Position numbers and translations under genes: made by a program. Of a DNA stretch of 64,000 bases, positions 51,196-59,358 are shown piece by piece. Within the stretch, counting starts at the first letter, position 1, and every line of letters begins with the position of its first letter. The notes under the pieces were generated by a model that saw only the letters and a program-made list of their open reading frames with translations, ran no database searches and was not told where the DNA came from. The stretch is taken from contig JAPWHL010000003.1 of NCBI GenBank assembly GCA_027214255.1, positions 235,295 through 299,294 on the forward strand. Direction: 5' to 3'. Source of the DNA: Roseovarius aestuarii (GTDB taxonomy: Bacteria; Pseudomonadota; Alphaproteobacteria; Rhodobacterales; Rhodobacteraceae).

Positions 51196-52773
51196 TTAAT
51201 ATCCCAACGCGCATCCATCCTTGCGAGGATCCGAAGCACCTTCCAGAATGCCGTCTGTGTGGATTTGGATGGCTTGAGCGCCGCCCAATGGCTGGTCCGG
51301 GATCGTGACATTGTGCCCCAGATCACTGAGCGTGGCGCGGACATTGTCAGGATAGCCGCGCTCGACCTTCAGGATGTCGCCATCGGCAAATGCACGTGGG
51401 GCGTCGATCGCCGTTTGCGGATCCATCCCAGCGTCCAGCATGTTGGTGACGAACCGGACGTGGCCGCACGGTTGATACGCGCCGCCCATGACGCCAAATG
51501 GCATCGTTACCCGTCCGTTTTGACGCAACATTCCGGGGATGATCGTGTGCATCGGGCGTTTCCCCGGAGCCAGCGTGTTTGGGTGATCCGGTGTTAGGGT
51601 GAATCCTGCGCCTCTGTTTTGCATGAGAATGCCGAATTTTTCTGATGCGATGCCCGAACCAAAGCCATGGAAAATCGAATAGATCAGCGAGACGGCCATG
51701 CGATCGCTGTCGACGACCGTGATATAAACTGTGTCTCGGTGTATTGCTTCGGTCCCGGGAACAGATGCTGGCAATACGCGTTTGGGATCAATTAATGCGG
51801 CCAGCTGGCGTGCGGTTTCCATAGACAGCATAGAGTCGGTGACGGCGCTATGGTCGGGATCGGCAATAAAGCGATTGCGCGCATCATAGGCCAGTTTGGT
51901 GGCCTCGGCTTCTATGTGAATGCGTTCGGCACTCAACGGGTCCATCGCTGCGATATCGAACTGTGCCAGAATGTTAAGCAGCAAGATCGCCGTGGCACCC
52001 TGTCCGTTGGGCGGGTGCTCGACCAGGTCTGTGCCTTTGTAACTTCCTGAAATCGCGCCGGACAAATTGCCGCTGTGCGCTTCAAAATCGCTGGCGGCAT
52101 GGGTGCCGCCGGCGGCATGCAACGCGGCCAGCATATCTTCGGCCACTTCGCCGCAATAGAATGCATCGCGGCCTTGTGCTGCGACCCGGCGCAAGACTTC
52201 GGCCTGACCCGGAGCGCGGAAAAGCTGACCTGTTTTGGGCGGAGAGCCGTTCAGCAGGAAATGGCGAGGGGCATGACCCTGCAAAATCTTTGCGTCGTTG
52301 CCCCAATCCCATGCGACGCGTGGGGCGACGGGGACGCCGGCGTCGGCATAGTGGATCGCAGGGGCCAGCAGGGCGTCCAGCCCTAAGCGACCTTGCGTAT
52401 TGCTGAGGGTGCAAAATGCGTCCATCGCACCGGGGATCGTGACTGCTTCGGCGCTGTACAACGGCACTTTCTCCATGCCGCGGTCCCGCAGCGTATGGGC
52501 GTCGATACCTGCGGGGGCCCGACCTGATCCGTTGAAAGCATGTACGGTGTCACTGTCAGGTGTGCTCCATAGAACAAAGCAGTCCCCACCGATGCCTGTC
52601 ATTTGAGGTTCGCATATGCCCAAAAGCACAGCCCCGGCGATGGCCGCATCCATAGCGTTACCGCCGCGCTTTAAGATATCCAAAGCTGCTTGCGCTGCCA
52701 GCGGGTGAGAAGTGGCGCACATGCCGTTGGTTGCCAGAACTGGCGAGCGGCCGGGCAAGTGAAAATCACGCAT
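51196..52773 (-). CDS. ggt: Gamma-glutamyltransferase family protein
   Basis: A 525-residue Ntn-hydrolase that transfers or hydrolyses gamma-glutamyl groups (glutathione and relatives). The N-terminal ATSHPLAAQAALDILKRGGNAMDAAIAG and the later MTGIGGDCFVLW are family features. The autoprocessing site lies before Thr348 in HRDTVYITVVDSD, giving large and small subunits; GGAYQPCGHVRF follows. No signal peptide is visible, so it may be cytoplasmic, unlike the periplasmic E. coli enzyme. It may belong to the GGT-like group lacking classic export. Isolated on the minus strand. Confidence 0.9.
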   Translation of the reverse strand: MRDFHLPGRSPVLATNGMCATSHPLAAQAALDILKRGGNAMDAAIAGAVLLGICEPQMTGIGGDCFVLWSTPDSDTVHAFNGSGRAPAGIDAHTLRDRGMEKVPLYSAEAVTIPGAMDAFCTLSNTQGRLGLDALLAPAIHYADAGVPVAPRVAWDWGNDAKILQGHAPRHFLLNGSPPKTGQLFRAPGQAEVLRRVAAQGRDAFYCGEVAEDMLAALHAAGGTHAASDFEAHSGNLSGAISGSYKGTDLVEHPPNGQGATAILLLNILAQFDIAAMDPLSAERIHIEAEATKLAYDARNRFIADPDHSAVTDSMLSMETARQLAALIDPKRVLPASVPGTEAIHRDTVYITVVDSDRMAVSLIYSIFHGFGSGIASEKFGILMQNRGAGFTLTPDHPNTLAPGKRPMHTIIPGMLRQNGRVTMPFGVMGGAYQPCGHVRFVTNMLDAGMDPQTAIDAPRAFADGDILKVERGYPDNVRATLSDLGHNVTIPDQPLGGAQAIQIHTDGILEGASDPRKDGCALGY

Positions 52774-53141
52774 TTGGGGTCTCCTGTCCCTTTGGTCGGT
52801 GGACAGTAGGGCCGCCTGCGTGATTTGCCAATATTGTTGGAAAAATAGTCCTCGACGCCGCGCACTGGGTGGGGGCTGTTAAACGCGGCGCCGAGGGAAG
52901 CCATTGCAGCTACAAGCCCTGTTATGACGCTCTACCTTGGCAGCATTACGAACAGACTGGGGCAAGTTTGGGGCAATCACATTATTTTGGTTTAGGCTGG
53001 TGGAATCCAGTTCGCGGATTTGATGCCTGTATTATTGGGTCTGAGAGGCTGAATCGAAATTGCCTGGGCAATTGTGAGACGTGACCTATCCGGCGTTTAT
53101 CATCCGCGCGGCGATATGGCCCGCACACAGGTGGCGTGGTG
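52774..53141. other. Intergenic region upstream of ggt
   Basis: A 368-nt gap with no convincing gene on either strand. It must hold the ggt promoter and the 3' end of the rsbW-like transcript. No clear hairpin, tRNA or repeat was seen. Short open frames here start without ribosome sites. Confidence 0.4.
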
Positions 53142-53582
53142 TTATGCAGGGCGATGCGGTAGATGCATGTGTAAATGGTTGCGACCTTTTGTGCGCCGGT
53201 ACCACAGCGCATCTGTCTGACTGCGGATCAAAGCCCAGCCAAAGCCGCCTTCTGGAAGATTGTGGACCGCGCAATCCAGTGGCGGCAGACGCCCTTCGGG
53301 AAGAGTATTCCCTGCCATAGCCGCACCATTGTCAAGAATGTCGATGGATGTACCGCCGATCCTCAGCTGTAGCGCGACGGAAATTGCGCCGGTTTCGCAC
53401 ATGTCATAGGCATGCTCGACCACGTTGTTCAGGGCTTCGGCCAGAACGATTTCGAGAATGCCGCAAGCGTTCTGGTCCAGAAACGAGGCGTCCAGAAACC
53501 GCCGGATGCGCAGCAGGCCGTCCCGCACGCCTTCTTGGGATGCGATCAAAGAAAAAACCGAATCGTTTGCAGTTTCATGCAT
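53142..53582 (-). CDS. RsbW-like anti-sigma factor serine kinase (HATPase_c)
   Basis: A 146-residue GHKL ATPase of the anti-sigma/RsbW type. The N-box is EIVLAEALNNVVEHAYDM, the G1-box is IDILDNGAAM, and the G2-like motif is GGFGWALIRSQ. In partner switching it would phosphorylate the STAS protein encoded just upstream and hold a sigma factor or another target. No sigma factor or PP2C phosphatase gene is adjacent. The ATG at 53582 (MHETANDS) is preferred to one four codons upstream. Confidence 0.87.
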   Translation of the reverse strand: MHETANDSVFSLIASQEGVRDGLLRIRRFLDASFLDQNACGILEIVLAEALNNVVEHAYDMCETGAISVALQLRIGGTSIDILDNGAAMAGNTLPEGRLPPLDCAVHNLPEGGFGWALIRSQTDALWYRRTKGRNHLHMHLPHRPA

Positions 53583-53635
53583 CGGCCTGCCCATTCACCT
53601 GGTGGCATTGCACGTTGGCGCAGATGTTGCCCAAT

Positions 53636-53974
53636 TCATCCCGCCTGTCGAGGTTCAAGCGCGTGCAACGTATCGTGAATCTGGAAAATCGAATCCATTC
53701 GGGTCAGACGAAATACCTTTTCCACATCCGGGGACAGAACGGCGAGGTCCATACGCTTGCCCGGGCCCAGCATTTTCATGGCGGCGACGATGGCCCCCAA
53801 CCCGCTGGAATCGATGAACATAACCTGCTCAAGGTTTAAAACGAAGTGGGTCGCGTCGTCATCGATTTGGGCGCGCATGGCATCCTTGAACTGGATAGCA
53901 ACAGCGGCGTCTATACGGCCCGCGTTGACGGTGATGATCGCGTATTGACCAGTTTGAGTTTTGGTAAGGTTCAT
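53636..53974 (-). CDS. STAS-domain anti-anti-sigma factor
   Basis: A 112-residue SpoIIAA-like protein. The phosphorylation loop is VMFIDSSGLGAIVAAMK (Ser56/Ser57), followed by LAVLSPDVEKVFRLTRMD. It is the usual antagonist of an RsbW-type kinase: dephosphorylated, it binds the kinase and releases the target. The kinase gene lies 53 nt downstream on the same strand, so the pair is a partner-switch module. Target unknown. Confidence 0.92.
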   Translation of the reverse strand: MNLTKTQTGQYAIITVNAGRIDAAVAIQFKDAMRAQIDDDATHFVLNLEQVMFIDSSGLGAIVAAMKMLGPGKRMDLAVLSPDVEKVFRLTRMDSIFQIHDTLHALEPRQAG

Positions 53975-54200
53975 GTCGGCTCCGCTGAAAAAAACAATCC
54001 GGGAACAACGTTAGCCATGCAATCCTTACTAATCGGTGAGCATCCTTAAACATGCTGTAGGAAAGACATTCTGCAATTGCCCGCGCACTCTATGCCGCGC
54101 CCCCGCCCGACCACCAAAAAGCGCTGGTCAGCCTTTTGTTTTATTGGCAAGAACACCCAATTTCGAACGTGGCCACAGGGGCTGAGTTATAGGGGGCGTC

Positions 54201-54662
54201 ATGCGCATTGATTATTCTGAAATATCTAAAACACTTGCGGCGCTCACCTTGGATGAGACCGATGTGATTGCCCTGATGGCGACGATGGTCTGTGAATTGC
54301 ACCACGCGGATGACCGGTTTGATTGGACCGGGTTCTATCGTGTGACGGGCCCTGAAATGTTGCGTATTGGCCCTTATCAGGGCGGGCACGGATGCCTGAC
54401 AATTGCGTTTTCACGCGGAGTGTGCGGGGCTGCGGCGCGCACCGGACAAGTGCAGGTGGTGGATGACGTGCACGCCTTTCCCGGACATATCGCCTGTGCC
54501 AGTTCGACCCGATCCGAAATAGTGCTGCCTGTGTGGGATGGCGCGGGGAAGTTGATTGGAGTGCTGGACATCGACAGTGATCAACCGGCGGCGTTTACCA
54601 AGGACGATGGAGAGGCCCTGACGCGCTTGTTAGAGCAAACGTTTGGACATCTTTCGGGGTAA
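54201..54662 (+). CDS. msrC: Free methionine-(R)-sulfoxide reductase (GAF-domain fRMsr)
   Basis: Reduces free methionine-R-sulfoxide, an oxidative-damage product. The 153-residue GAF protein has the three cysteines with the fRMsr spacing: Cys65 in GHGCLTIAF, Cys75 in GVCGAAAR and Cys99 in GHIACASSTRSEIV (10 and 24 residues apart, as in the E. coli enzyme). YQGG..C and DVHAFPGHIAC are characteristic. It is upstream of the XRE-cupin gene but separated by an operator-rich gap. Promoter not resolved. Confidence 0.93.
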   Translation: MRIDYSEISKTLAALTLDETDVIALMATMVCELHHADDRFDWTGFYRVTGPEMLRIGPYQGGHGCLTIAFSRGVCGAAARTGQVQVVDDVHAFPGHIACASSTRSEIVLPVWDGAGKLIGVLDIDSDQPAAFTKDDGEALTRLLEQTFGHLSG

Positions 54663-54685
54663 TTCTCAAGAATGCAGTGGGTGGC

Positions 54686-54749
54686 GTGAAAAAATGTTTG
54701 ATAATTTCACGAGAATCGCGCAGCGTGAAATTCTGGTTCTGTTTTTCAC
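54686..54749. promoter_or_regulatory. Two tandem GTGAAA-N13-TTTCAC operator sites
   Basis: GTGAAA at 54686-54691 pairs with TTTCAC at 54705-54710. GTGAAA at 54725-54730 pairs with TTTCAC at 54744-54749. Both inverted pairs have exactly 13 nt between arms, and successive half-sites start 19, 20 and 19 nt apart, close to two helical turns. The array lies directly upstream of the XRE-cupin regulator gene, which is probably autoregulated through it. Confidence 0.7.
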
Positions 54750-54776
54750 GTTCATCACACTAAAGGCCGCCCGCCC

Positions 54777-55349
54777 TTGCACCCGTCCAGTCCGACCCAC
54801 AGCAGCACCCTTGGCGCCGATCTTCGGGCGCTGCGCAAGGCGCGTAATGTGACACTGTCTGACTTGGCTACGCGTCTGGGACGTTCGGTGGGGTGGTTAA
54901 GTCAGGTCGAGCGGGACATTTCCGCCCCGTCAATCGACGACTTGCGCCATCTGGCGGCGGCGTTGGATGCCCCTATCTCTTTGTTGTTTTCTCATGATGC
55001 CGCCCCGGTGGAAGAGGCCGGACATATTGTGCGCAGCCAAACCCGCCGCCAGATCGGTTCGACCGAAGCGGGCCTGATAGAAGAGCTGTTGTCGCCTGAT
55101 CTGACTGATGATTTCGAGGTGGTGCACTCGACCTTCAAGCCGCACAGTCGCATTGGCGAGGTGGTGACGCGTCCGACGCAGGAGGTGGGGTACATCCTGT
55201 CAGGTAAACTGGATCTGATGATCAGTGGCACCCGTTTTACCGTTCATCCGGGCGACAGCTTTCGCATTCGCAATGAGCCGTTTGAGTGGATCAACCCCTA
55301 TGATAAACCCGCAGTGGCGATCTGGGTGATCGCCCCGCCGATCTATTAG
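54777..55349 (+). CDS. XRE-family regulator with cupin sensor domain
   Basis: A 190-residue two-domain regulator starting at TTG (54777). Residues about 12-68 form an HTH (LRALRKARNVTLSDLATRLGRSVGWLSQVERD), and residues about 110-190 a cupin (RPTQEVGYILSGKLDLMISGTRFTVHPGDSF and NPYDKPAVAIWVIAPPIY). Proteins of this build control amine/polyamine or amino acid catabolism in many Proteobacteria. The neighbouring LysE exporter and dimethylglycine dehydrogenase genes are plausible targets. The GTGAAA/TTTCAC array upstream is a likely binding site. Confidence 0.93.
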   Translation: MHPSSPTHSSTLGADLRALRKARNVTLSDLATRLGRSVGWLSQVERDISAPSIDDLRHLAAALDAPISLLFSHDAAPVEEAGHIVRSQTRRQIGSTEAGLIEELLSPDLTDDFEVVHSTFKPHSRIGEVVTRPTQEVGYILSGKLDLMISGTRFTVHPGDSFRIRNEPFEWINPYDKPAVAIWVIAPPIY

Positions 55350-55361
55350 CGTGGGGATGGC

Positions 55362-55985
55362 ATGAGTTTTGATGCGTGGGTTGTTTTCGCGGCGTTTTGG
55401 GTGGTGTTTGTCACCACGCCGGGGCCGAATGCAGTGAACTGTATCACCAACGGGATGAACTTGGGCTTTGTGCGGGCCTTGTCGGGGGTGGCGGCGATCC
55501 TTACGCAGGCGACGCTGTTTTTGATCCTGTCCGCCACAGGGGTTACGGCCCTTCTGACGGCGTCCCCTGCGGCGTTTGAGGCTGCGCGGTTTCTGGCAGC
55601 CGGATTTCTGATTTATCTTGGCCTGCGGGGTTGGATCAACGCGGGCAAACCCGCAAAAGTCGCCGATAGGCCGGCGACACATATCTTTGCCCATGCTTTT
55701 GCTGTTGCCGTGATCAACCCCAAAAGCGTTGCAGGGTATCTGGCGGCGTTCAGCCTGTTCGTTCAACCCGACGTACCCATTGGCGCGCAGATGTGGGTGA
55801 TCCTACCCACGGCCCTATCGCTGACGGCACTTAGTTACATGGGATATACGGCGCTTGGCGCGGGGGTGGGCCGGGCAGCGCTGGGCGCGGTGTTTAATGT
55901 TTGGCTGCGTCGGGGGTTGGCGGTGTGTTTCATAATCTACGGCGTGCTGTTGGGCAGCAGCACCGCGATGCCGGGGCGGGGTTAG
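55362..55985 (+). CDS. LysE/RhtB family exporter
   Basis: A 207-residue inner-membrane protein with six hydrophobic segments. The family motif VTTPGPNAVNCITNGMNLGFVRALSGVAA is at the N-terminus and HAFAVAVINPKSVAGYLAAFSLF in the middle. Family members export amino acids such as lysine, threonine or homoserine. It lies 12 nt after the XRE-cupin gene. A substrate tied to betaine metabolism is possible but not shown. Confidence 0.92.
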   Translation: MSFDAWVVFAAFWVVFVTTPGPNAVNCITNGMNLGFVRALSGVAAILTQATLFLILSATGVTALLTASPAAFEAARFLAAGFLIYLGLRGWINAGKPAKVADRPATHIFAHAFAVAVINPKSVAGYLAAFSLFVQPDVPIGAQMWVILPTALSLTALSYMGYTALGAGVGRAALGAVFNVWLRRGLAVCFIIYGVLLGSSTAMPGRG

Positions 55986-56018
55986 ACCAATGCCTGTGAC
56001 ACCACGAAAGGACAAGCT

Positions 56019-56390
56019 ATGACAACCAAGGGCCACTGCCTGTGCGGCGGTGTTACGTTTCAGACCGATGCAATGCCACAAGGTGCCAGCGTCTGTCATT
56101 GTGGCCAGTGTCGCCGCCAAACGGGGCATTTGTGGGCTTCGGCCTACGTGGCCAAAGAAGCGCTGCACGTCACGGGAGACGTCACATGGTACGCTTCGAG
56201 TGACAACGCGAAACGCGGGTTTTGTGCCAAATGTGGAACGGTCCTGTTCTGGGCGGCCCATGACGAAGACACGATCAGTTTTTCGCTGGGCGGAATCGAC
56301 AATCCCACAGGCCTTAGTCTGACCAAGCATATCTTTACCGCCGACAAGGGCGACTATTACGAGATCAATGATGGCCTGCCGCAAAAATGA
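56019..56390 (+). CDS. GFA family protein (glutathione-dependent formaldehyde-activating type)
   Basis: A 123-residue zinc protein with the GFA pattern of cysteines: GHCLCGGVTF, SVCHCGQCRRQTGHLW and GFCAKCGTVLFW. Relatives bind glutathione and formaldehyde, although catalysis is debated. Directly downstream, a dimethylglycine dehydrogenase-type enzyme would release one-carbon units as formaldehyde or methylene-THF, so a link is attractive. It follows LysE by 33 nt and precedes the dehydrogenase gene by 43 nt. Confidence 0.9.
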   Translation: MTTKGHCLCGGVTFQTDAMPQGASVCHCGQCRRQTGHLWASAYVAKEALHVTGDVTWYASSDNAKRGFCAKCGTVLFWAAHDEDTISFSLGGIDNPTGLSLTKHIFTADKGDYYEINDGLPQK

Positions 56391-56433
56391 CTTGGCCCCC
56401 CTTCGGAATACTTCAGCATAAAGGATTGACCAG

Positions 56434-58878
56434 ATGAGCGATTTCCCAACAACGGCCCGTGTGGTCATCATCGGTGGCGGTGTCGTAGGTACATCGACCC
56501 TGTATCATCTTGCCAAGGGCGGTTGGTCCGACGTTGTCTTGCTGGAAAAGAACGAGCTGACGGCGGGCTCGACATGGCACGCGGCGGGCAACTGCCCCAG
56601 TTTCTCGACGTCTTGGGCGGTGATGAACATGCAGCGCTATTCGTTGGATCTTTACTCCCGGCTGGAGGCCGAGGTGGATTATCCGATGAACTATCATGTG
56701 ACGGGCTCGGTTCGACTGGGTCACAGTGCTGAACGGATGCAGGAATTCCAGCGCGCAGTTTCGATGGGCCGTCATCAGGGGCTGCAACTGGAGATGATGG
56801 ATCTGAGCGATATCAAGGATCGGTATCCATTCATTGAAACCCACGATCTGGCTGGTGGTCTGTGGGATCCCGCTGACGGTGATATCGATCCCGCGCAACT
56901 GACACAGGCCTTGGCCAAGGGCGCGCGCCAGATGGGTGCGCGGATCGAGCGGTTCTGCCCCGCGACCGGAGTCAGCCGCGACGGCGACGAGTGGATCGTG
57001 CACACTGACAAGGGTGATATCCGTTGCGAAAAGGTGGTAAATGCCGCTGGATACTATGCGCAGCGCGTCGGAGAATGGTTCAGACCTTTCGGTGGGCGCA
57101 CCGTGCCGATGGTTACAATGTCACATCAGTATTTCCTGACCGAAGAGATATCGGAACTGGCGGAATGGACCGCGGCGCAAGGGCACAAAGTCCCGCTGCT
57201 GCGCGACGTCGACAGCTCATATTACCTGCGGCAGGACAAGAACGGTCTGAACCTCGGCCCTTACGAGCGCAATTGCCGCGCACATTGGGTCACGCCCGAT
57301 GATCCGATGCCCGAAGACTTCAGTTTCCAGCTGTATCCAGATGATCTGGAGCGGCTGGAATGGTACATAGAGGATGCCATGGCCCGCGTGCCGATACTTG
57401 GCACTGCCGGTGTCGGGCGCGTGATCAACGGCCCGATCCCCTATGCGCCCGACGGCCTGCCCTTGCTGGGGCCAATGCCCGGCGTGCCCAATGCCTATGA
57501 GGCCTGCGTGTTTACATTTGGCATCACCCAAGGCGGTGGCGCAGGCAAGGTGGCCGCCGAGTGGATCATGTACGGCGAGACCGAGCACGATATGTGGGCT
57601 GTCGATCCGCGCCGCTATACCGATTACACCGATCAGGATTATTGTCAGGCCAAGGCAATGGAAACCTATGGCCACGAATACGCCATGCATTTCCCCCATC
57701 ACGAATGGCCCGCTGGCCGGGACAAAAAACTGGGCCCGAACCATGCCAAGGTTGTGGAACTCGGCGGTGTCATGGGCGCCTATAACGGATGGGAACGCGC
57801 CAATTGGTTCGCCAAGCCGGGCGATGACACATCCCAAGAGGCAACCCACACATGGAAACGGACCGGCCCGTGGGAGAAGCGCGTCCGCGAGGAATGTGAG
57901 GCTGTGCGCGACGGCTGTGGTGTGTTGAACCTTCCGGGGTTTTCCCGGTTCTGGATCACGGGGGAGGGCGCGGATGAATGGCTGCGCGGCTTTGTCACCG
58001 GTGGGTTGGCCAAAATTGGCCGGATGAACCTTGTCTATGTCGCCGACAGCCGGGGCCGCATCAAGACCGAGTTTTCCTGCATCCGTCTGGCCGAAGACAG
58101 TTTCGTTTTGATCACCGCCGCAACCGCGCAATGGCATGACGGCGACCTGATCCGTCAATCCGTTCCCGCGGGTCTGACCGTGACTGAAACCACGACCGAG
58201 CGTGACACGCTGATCGTAACCGGCCCCAAATCGCGCGACCTGTTGGCGCCGATGACCGATGCCGATCTCTCGCTGCCGTGGCTTAGCCATCAACATTGCA
58301 CCGTGGCCGGACAAAAAGCCTTTGTCGCCCGCGTGTCTTTTGCCGGGGAACTGGGATGGGAGGTGCACGCGGCCAACGCGGATATGCCCGCAATCTATCA
58401 GGCGGTGCTGGATGCGGGGGCGACGCCGTTTGGGATGTATGCGTTAAACAGCCTGCGCATGGAAAAAGGGTATCGAACGTGGAAGGGTGATTTGTCCACG
58501 GATTACTCGATGCTGCAAGGTGGTCTGGAGCGGTTCGTCAAATTCGACAAGCCGCAGGATTTCACCGGCAAAGCCGCGCTTTTGGCGGAAAAACAACGAG
58601 GGAGCACCAAGCGGTTTGTTCAGTTGATCGTCGAGGCCGACGACACCGATGTGCCCTACATGTCCTCTTTGTTACAAGGCGACGACGTGGTCGGCGAGGT
58701 CACGTCCAGCGGGTATGGTTATCGCGTTAAGGCCACCATGGCGTTGGGCATGTTGCGCGCCGATTTGGCGGTGCCCGGCACGGAACTGATGGTCGACATC
58801 TATGGCACCCGTGTGCGCGCAACGGTGCAAGACGACGCGCCGCTGTGGGATCCGCAAAACGAACGACTGCGCGCGTGA
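56434..58878 (+). CDS. Dimethylglycine/sarcosine dehydrogenase-type FAD-GcvT fusion
   Basis: An 814-residue enzyme with two parts. An N-terminal DAO-type FAD oxidase domain (residues 1 to ~430) has VVIIGGGVVGTSTLYHLAKGGW, the probable covalent-FAD motif STWHAAG, and GGAGKVAAEWI. A C-terminal folate-binding GcvT half (from ~440) has VREECEAVRDGCGVLNLPGFSRFWITG, GELGWEVHA, and FGMYALNSLRMEKGYRTWKGDLS. Family enzymes oxidise dimethylglycine or sarcosine and pass the one-carbon unit to tetrahydrofolate. Which substrate this one uses cannot be told from sequence. A close paralogue starts at 62901. Confidence 0.9.
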   Translation: MSDFPTTARVVIIGGGVVGTSTLYHLAKGGWSDVVLLEKNELTAGSTWHAAGNCPSFSTSWAVMNMQRYSLDLYSRLEAEVDYPMNYHVTGSVRLGHSAERMQEFQRAVSMGRHQGLQLEMMDLSDIKDRYPFIETHDLAGGLWDPADGDIDPAQLTQALAKGARQMGARIERFCPATGVSRDGDEWIVHTDKGDIRCEKVVNAAGYYAQRVGEWFRPFGGRTVPMVTMSHQYFLTEEISELAEWTAAQGHKVPLLRDVDSSYYLRQDKNGLNLGPYERNCRAHWVTPDDPMPEDFSFQLYPDDLERLEWYIEDAMARVPILGTAGVGRVINGPIPYAPDGLPLLGPMPGVPNAYEACVFTFGITQGGGAGKVAAEWIMYGETEHDMWAVDPRRYTDYTDQDYCQAKAMETYGHEYAMHFPHHEWPAGRDKKLGPNHAKVVELGGVMGAYNGWERANWFAKPGDDTSQEATHTWKRTGPWEKRVREECEAVRDGCGVLNLPGFSRFWITGEGADEWLRGFVTGGLAKIGRMNLVYVADSRGRIKTEFSCIRLAEDSFVLITAATAQWHDGDLIRQSVPAGLTVTETTTERDTLIVTGPKSRDLLAPMTDADLSLPWLSHQHCTVAGQKAFVARVSFAGELGWEVHAANADMPAIYQAVLDAGATPFGMYALNSLRMEKGYRTWKGDLSTDYSMLQGGLERFVKFDKPQDFTGKAALLAEKQRGSTKRFVQLIVEADDTDVPYMSSLLQGDDVVGEVTSSGYGYRVKATMALGMLRADLAVPGTELMVDIYGTRVRATVQDDAPLWDPQNERLRA

Positions 58879-59358
58879 CGTATAAAATGCAGGTCGGGGA
58901 ATGCCCCCGGCCTGAAATATGCGACACCGGGGCGTAAGCGTTAGAATTGTTGGAGGCTTTTCAAGGCGTGCGGAGGTGGGATGGATATCTCCCTGCGGCG
59001 GTTTTGAGCTTGGGCGCATGAAAGTTGTGCGCAGTACGAATGCCCGCGGCCCAGAGCAGGGTCGAAATTCTTTAACAGTCATTTAGGTTTTGAACCGGGA
59101 TCGTGGCACTCCAACCGATCTATTGTGCGCCCGCTCCAAAAAAAACGAGGGTTTATCCGGGGTTATCTCTTAACCTGTTGTCGGCAAGGGCTTTTCAAAA
59201 GCTGTCTGTTGGACAGTACCTAACGCTTCGAAATACTGCTGCTGTCGCAACAGTGCTGTTTTTTTTCACTGATTGTCGACGTAATTTTCGCCGACGCCAC
59301 AAAATGACCATTGTTATACTGAAAATTTGGTAAAAATTATTTATGGTTGAGTGACATC
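58879..59358. other. 480-nt intergenic region before the Hint protein gene
   Basis: No convincing protein gene: an open frame at 59103-59333 lacks a ribosome site and recognisable features. Near 59239-59268 a short GCTGT...ACAG stem precedes eight T residues, terminator-like on the plus strand, but it lies about 360 nt after the dehydrogenase stop. That distance leaves room for an untranslated RNA. The AT-rich end near 59320-59345 may be the promoter of the Hint gene. Confidence 0.4.
59239..59268 (+). terminator. Possible rho-independent terminator with T8 tract
   Basis: GCTGTCGCAACAG gives a short stem with a CGCA loop, and GTGC then leads to TGTTTTTTTT. The stem is weak (four to five pairs) but the T-run is the longest in the window. 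It may end an unannotated transcript in the 58879-59238 region. Confidence 0.4.

Noticed and set aside
52774..53141. Possible integration scar or gene remnant before ggt (GGGGCAAGTTTGGGGCAA-like text)
   Set aside because: Text slightly reminiscent of sequence near integrase genes, but no integrase, tRNA target or direct repeats were found.
53348..53839. Plus-strand frames over the STAS/kinase pair
   Set aside because: The minus-strand genes have complete STAS and GHKL motifs and the plus frames do not resemble any protein.
57217..58368. Minus-strand open frame of 383 codons inside the dimethylglycine dehydrogenase gene
   Set aside because: Antisense shadow without family features.
59103..59333. 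Plus-strand 76-codon frame in the gap before the Hint gene
   Set aside because: No ribosome site, odd composition, and it runs through a T8 terminator-like element.
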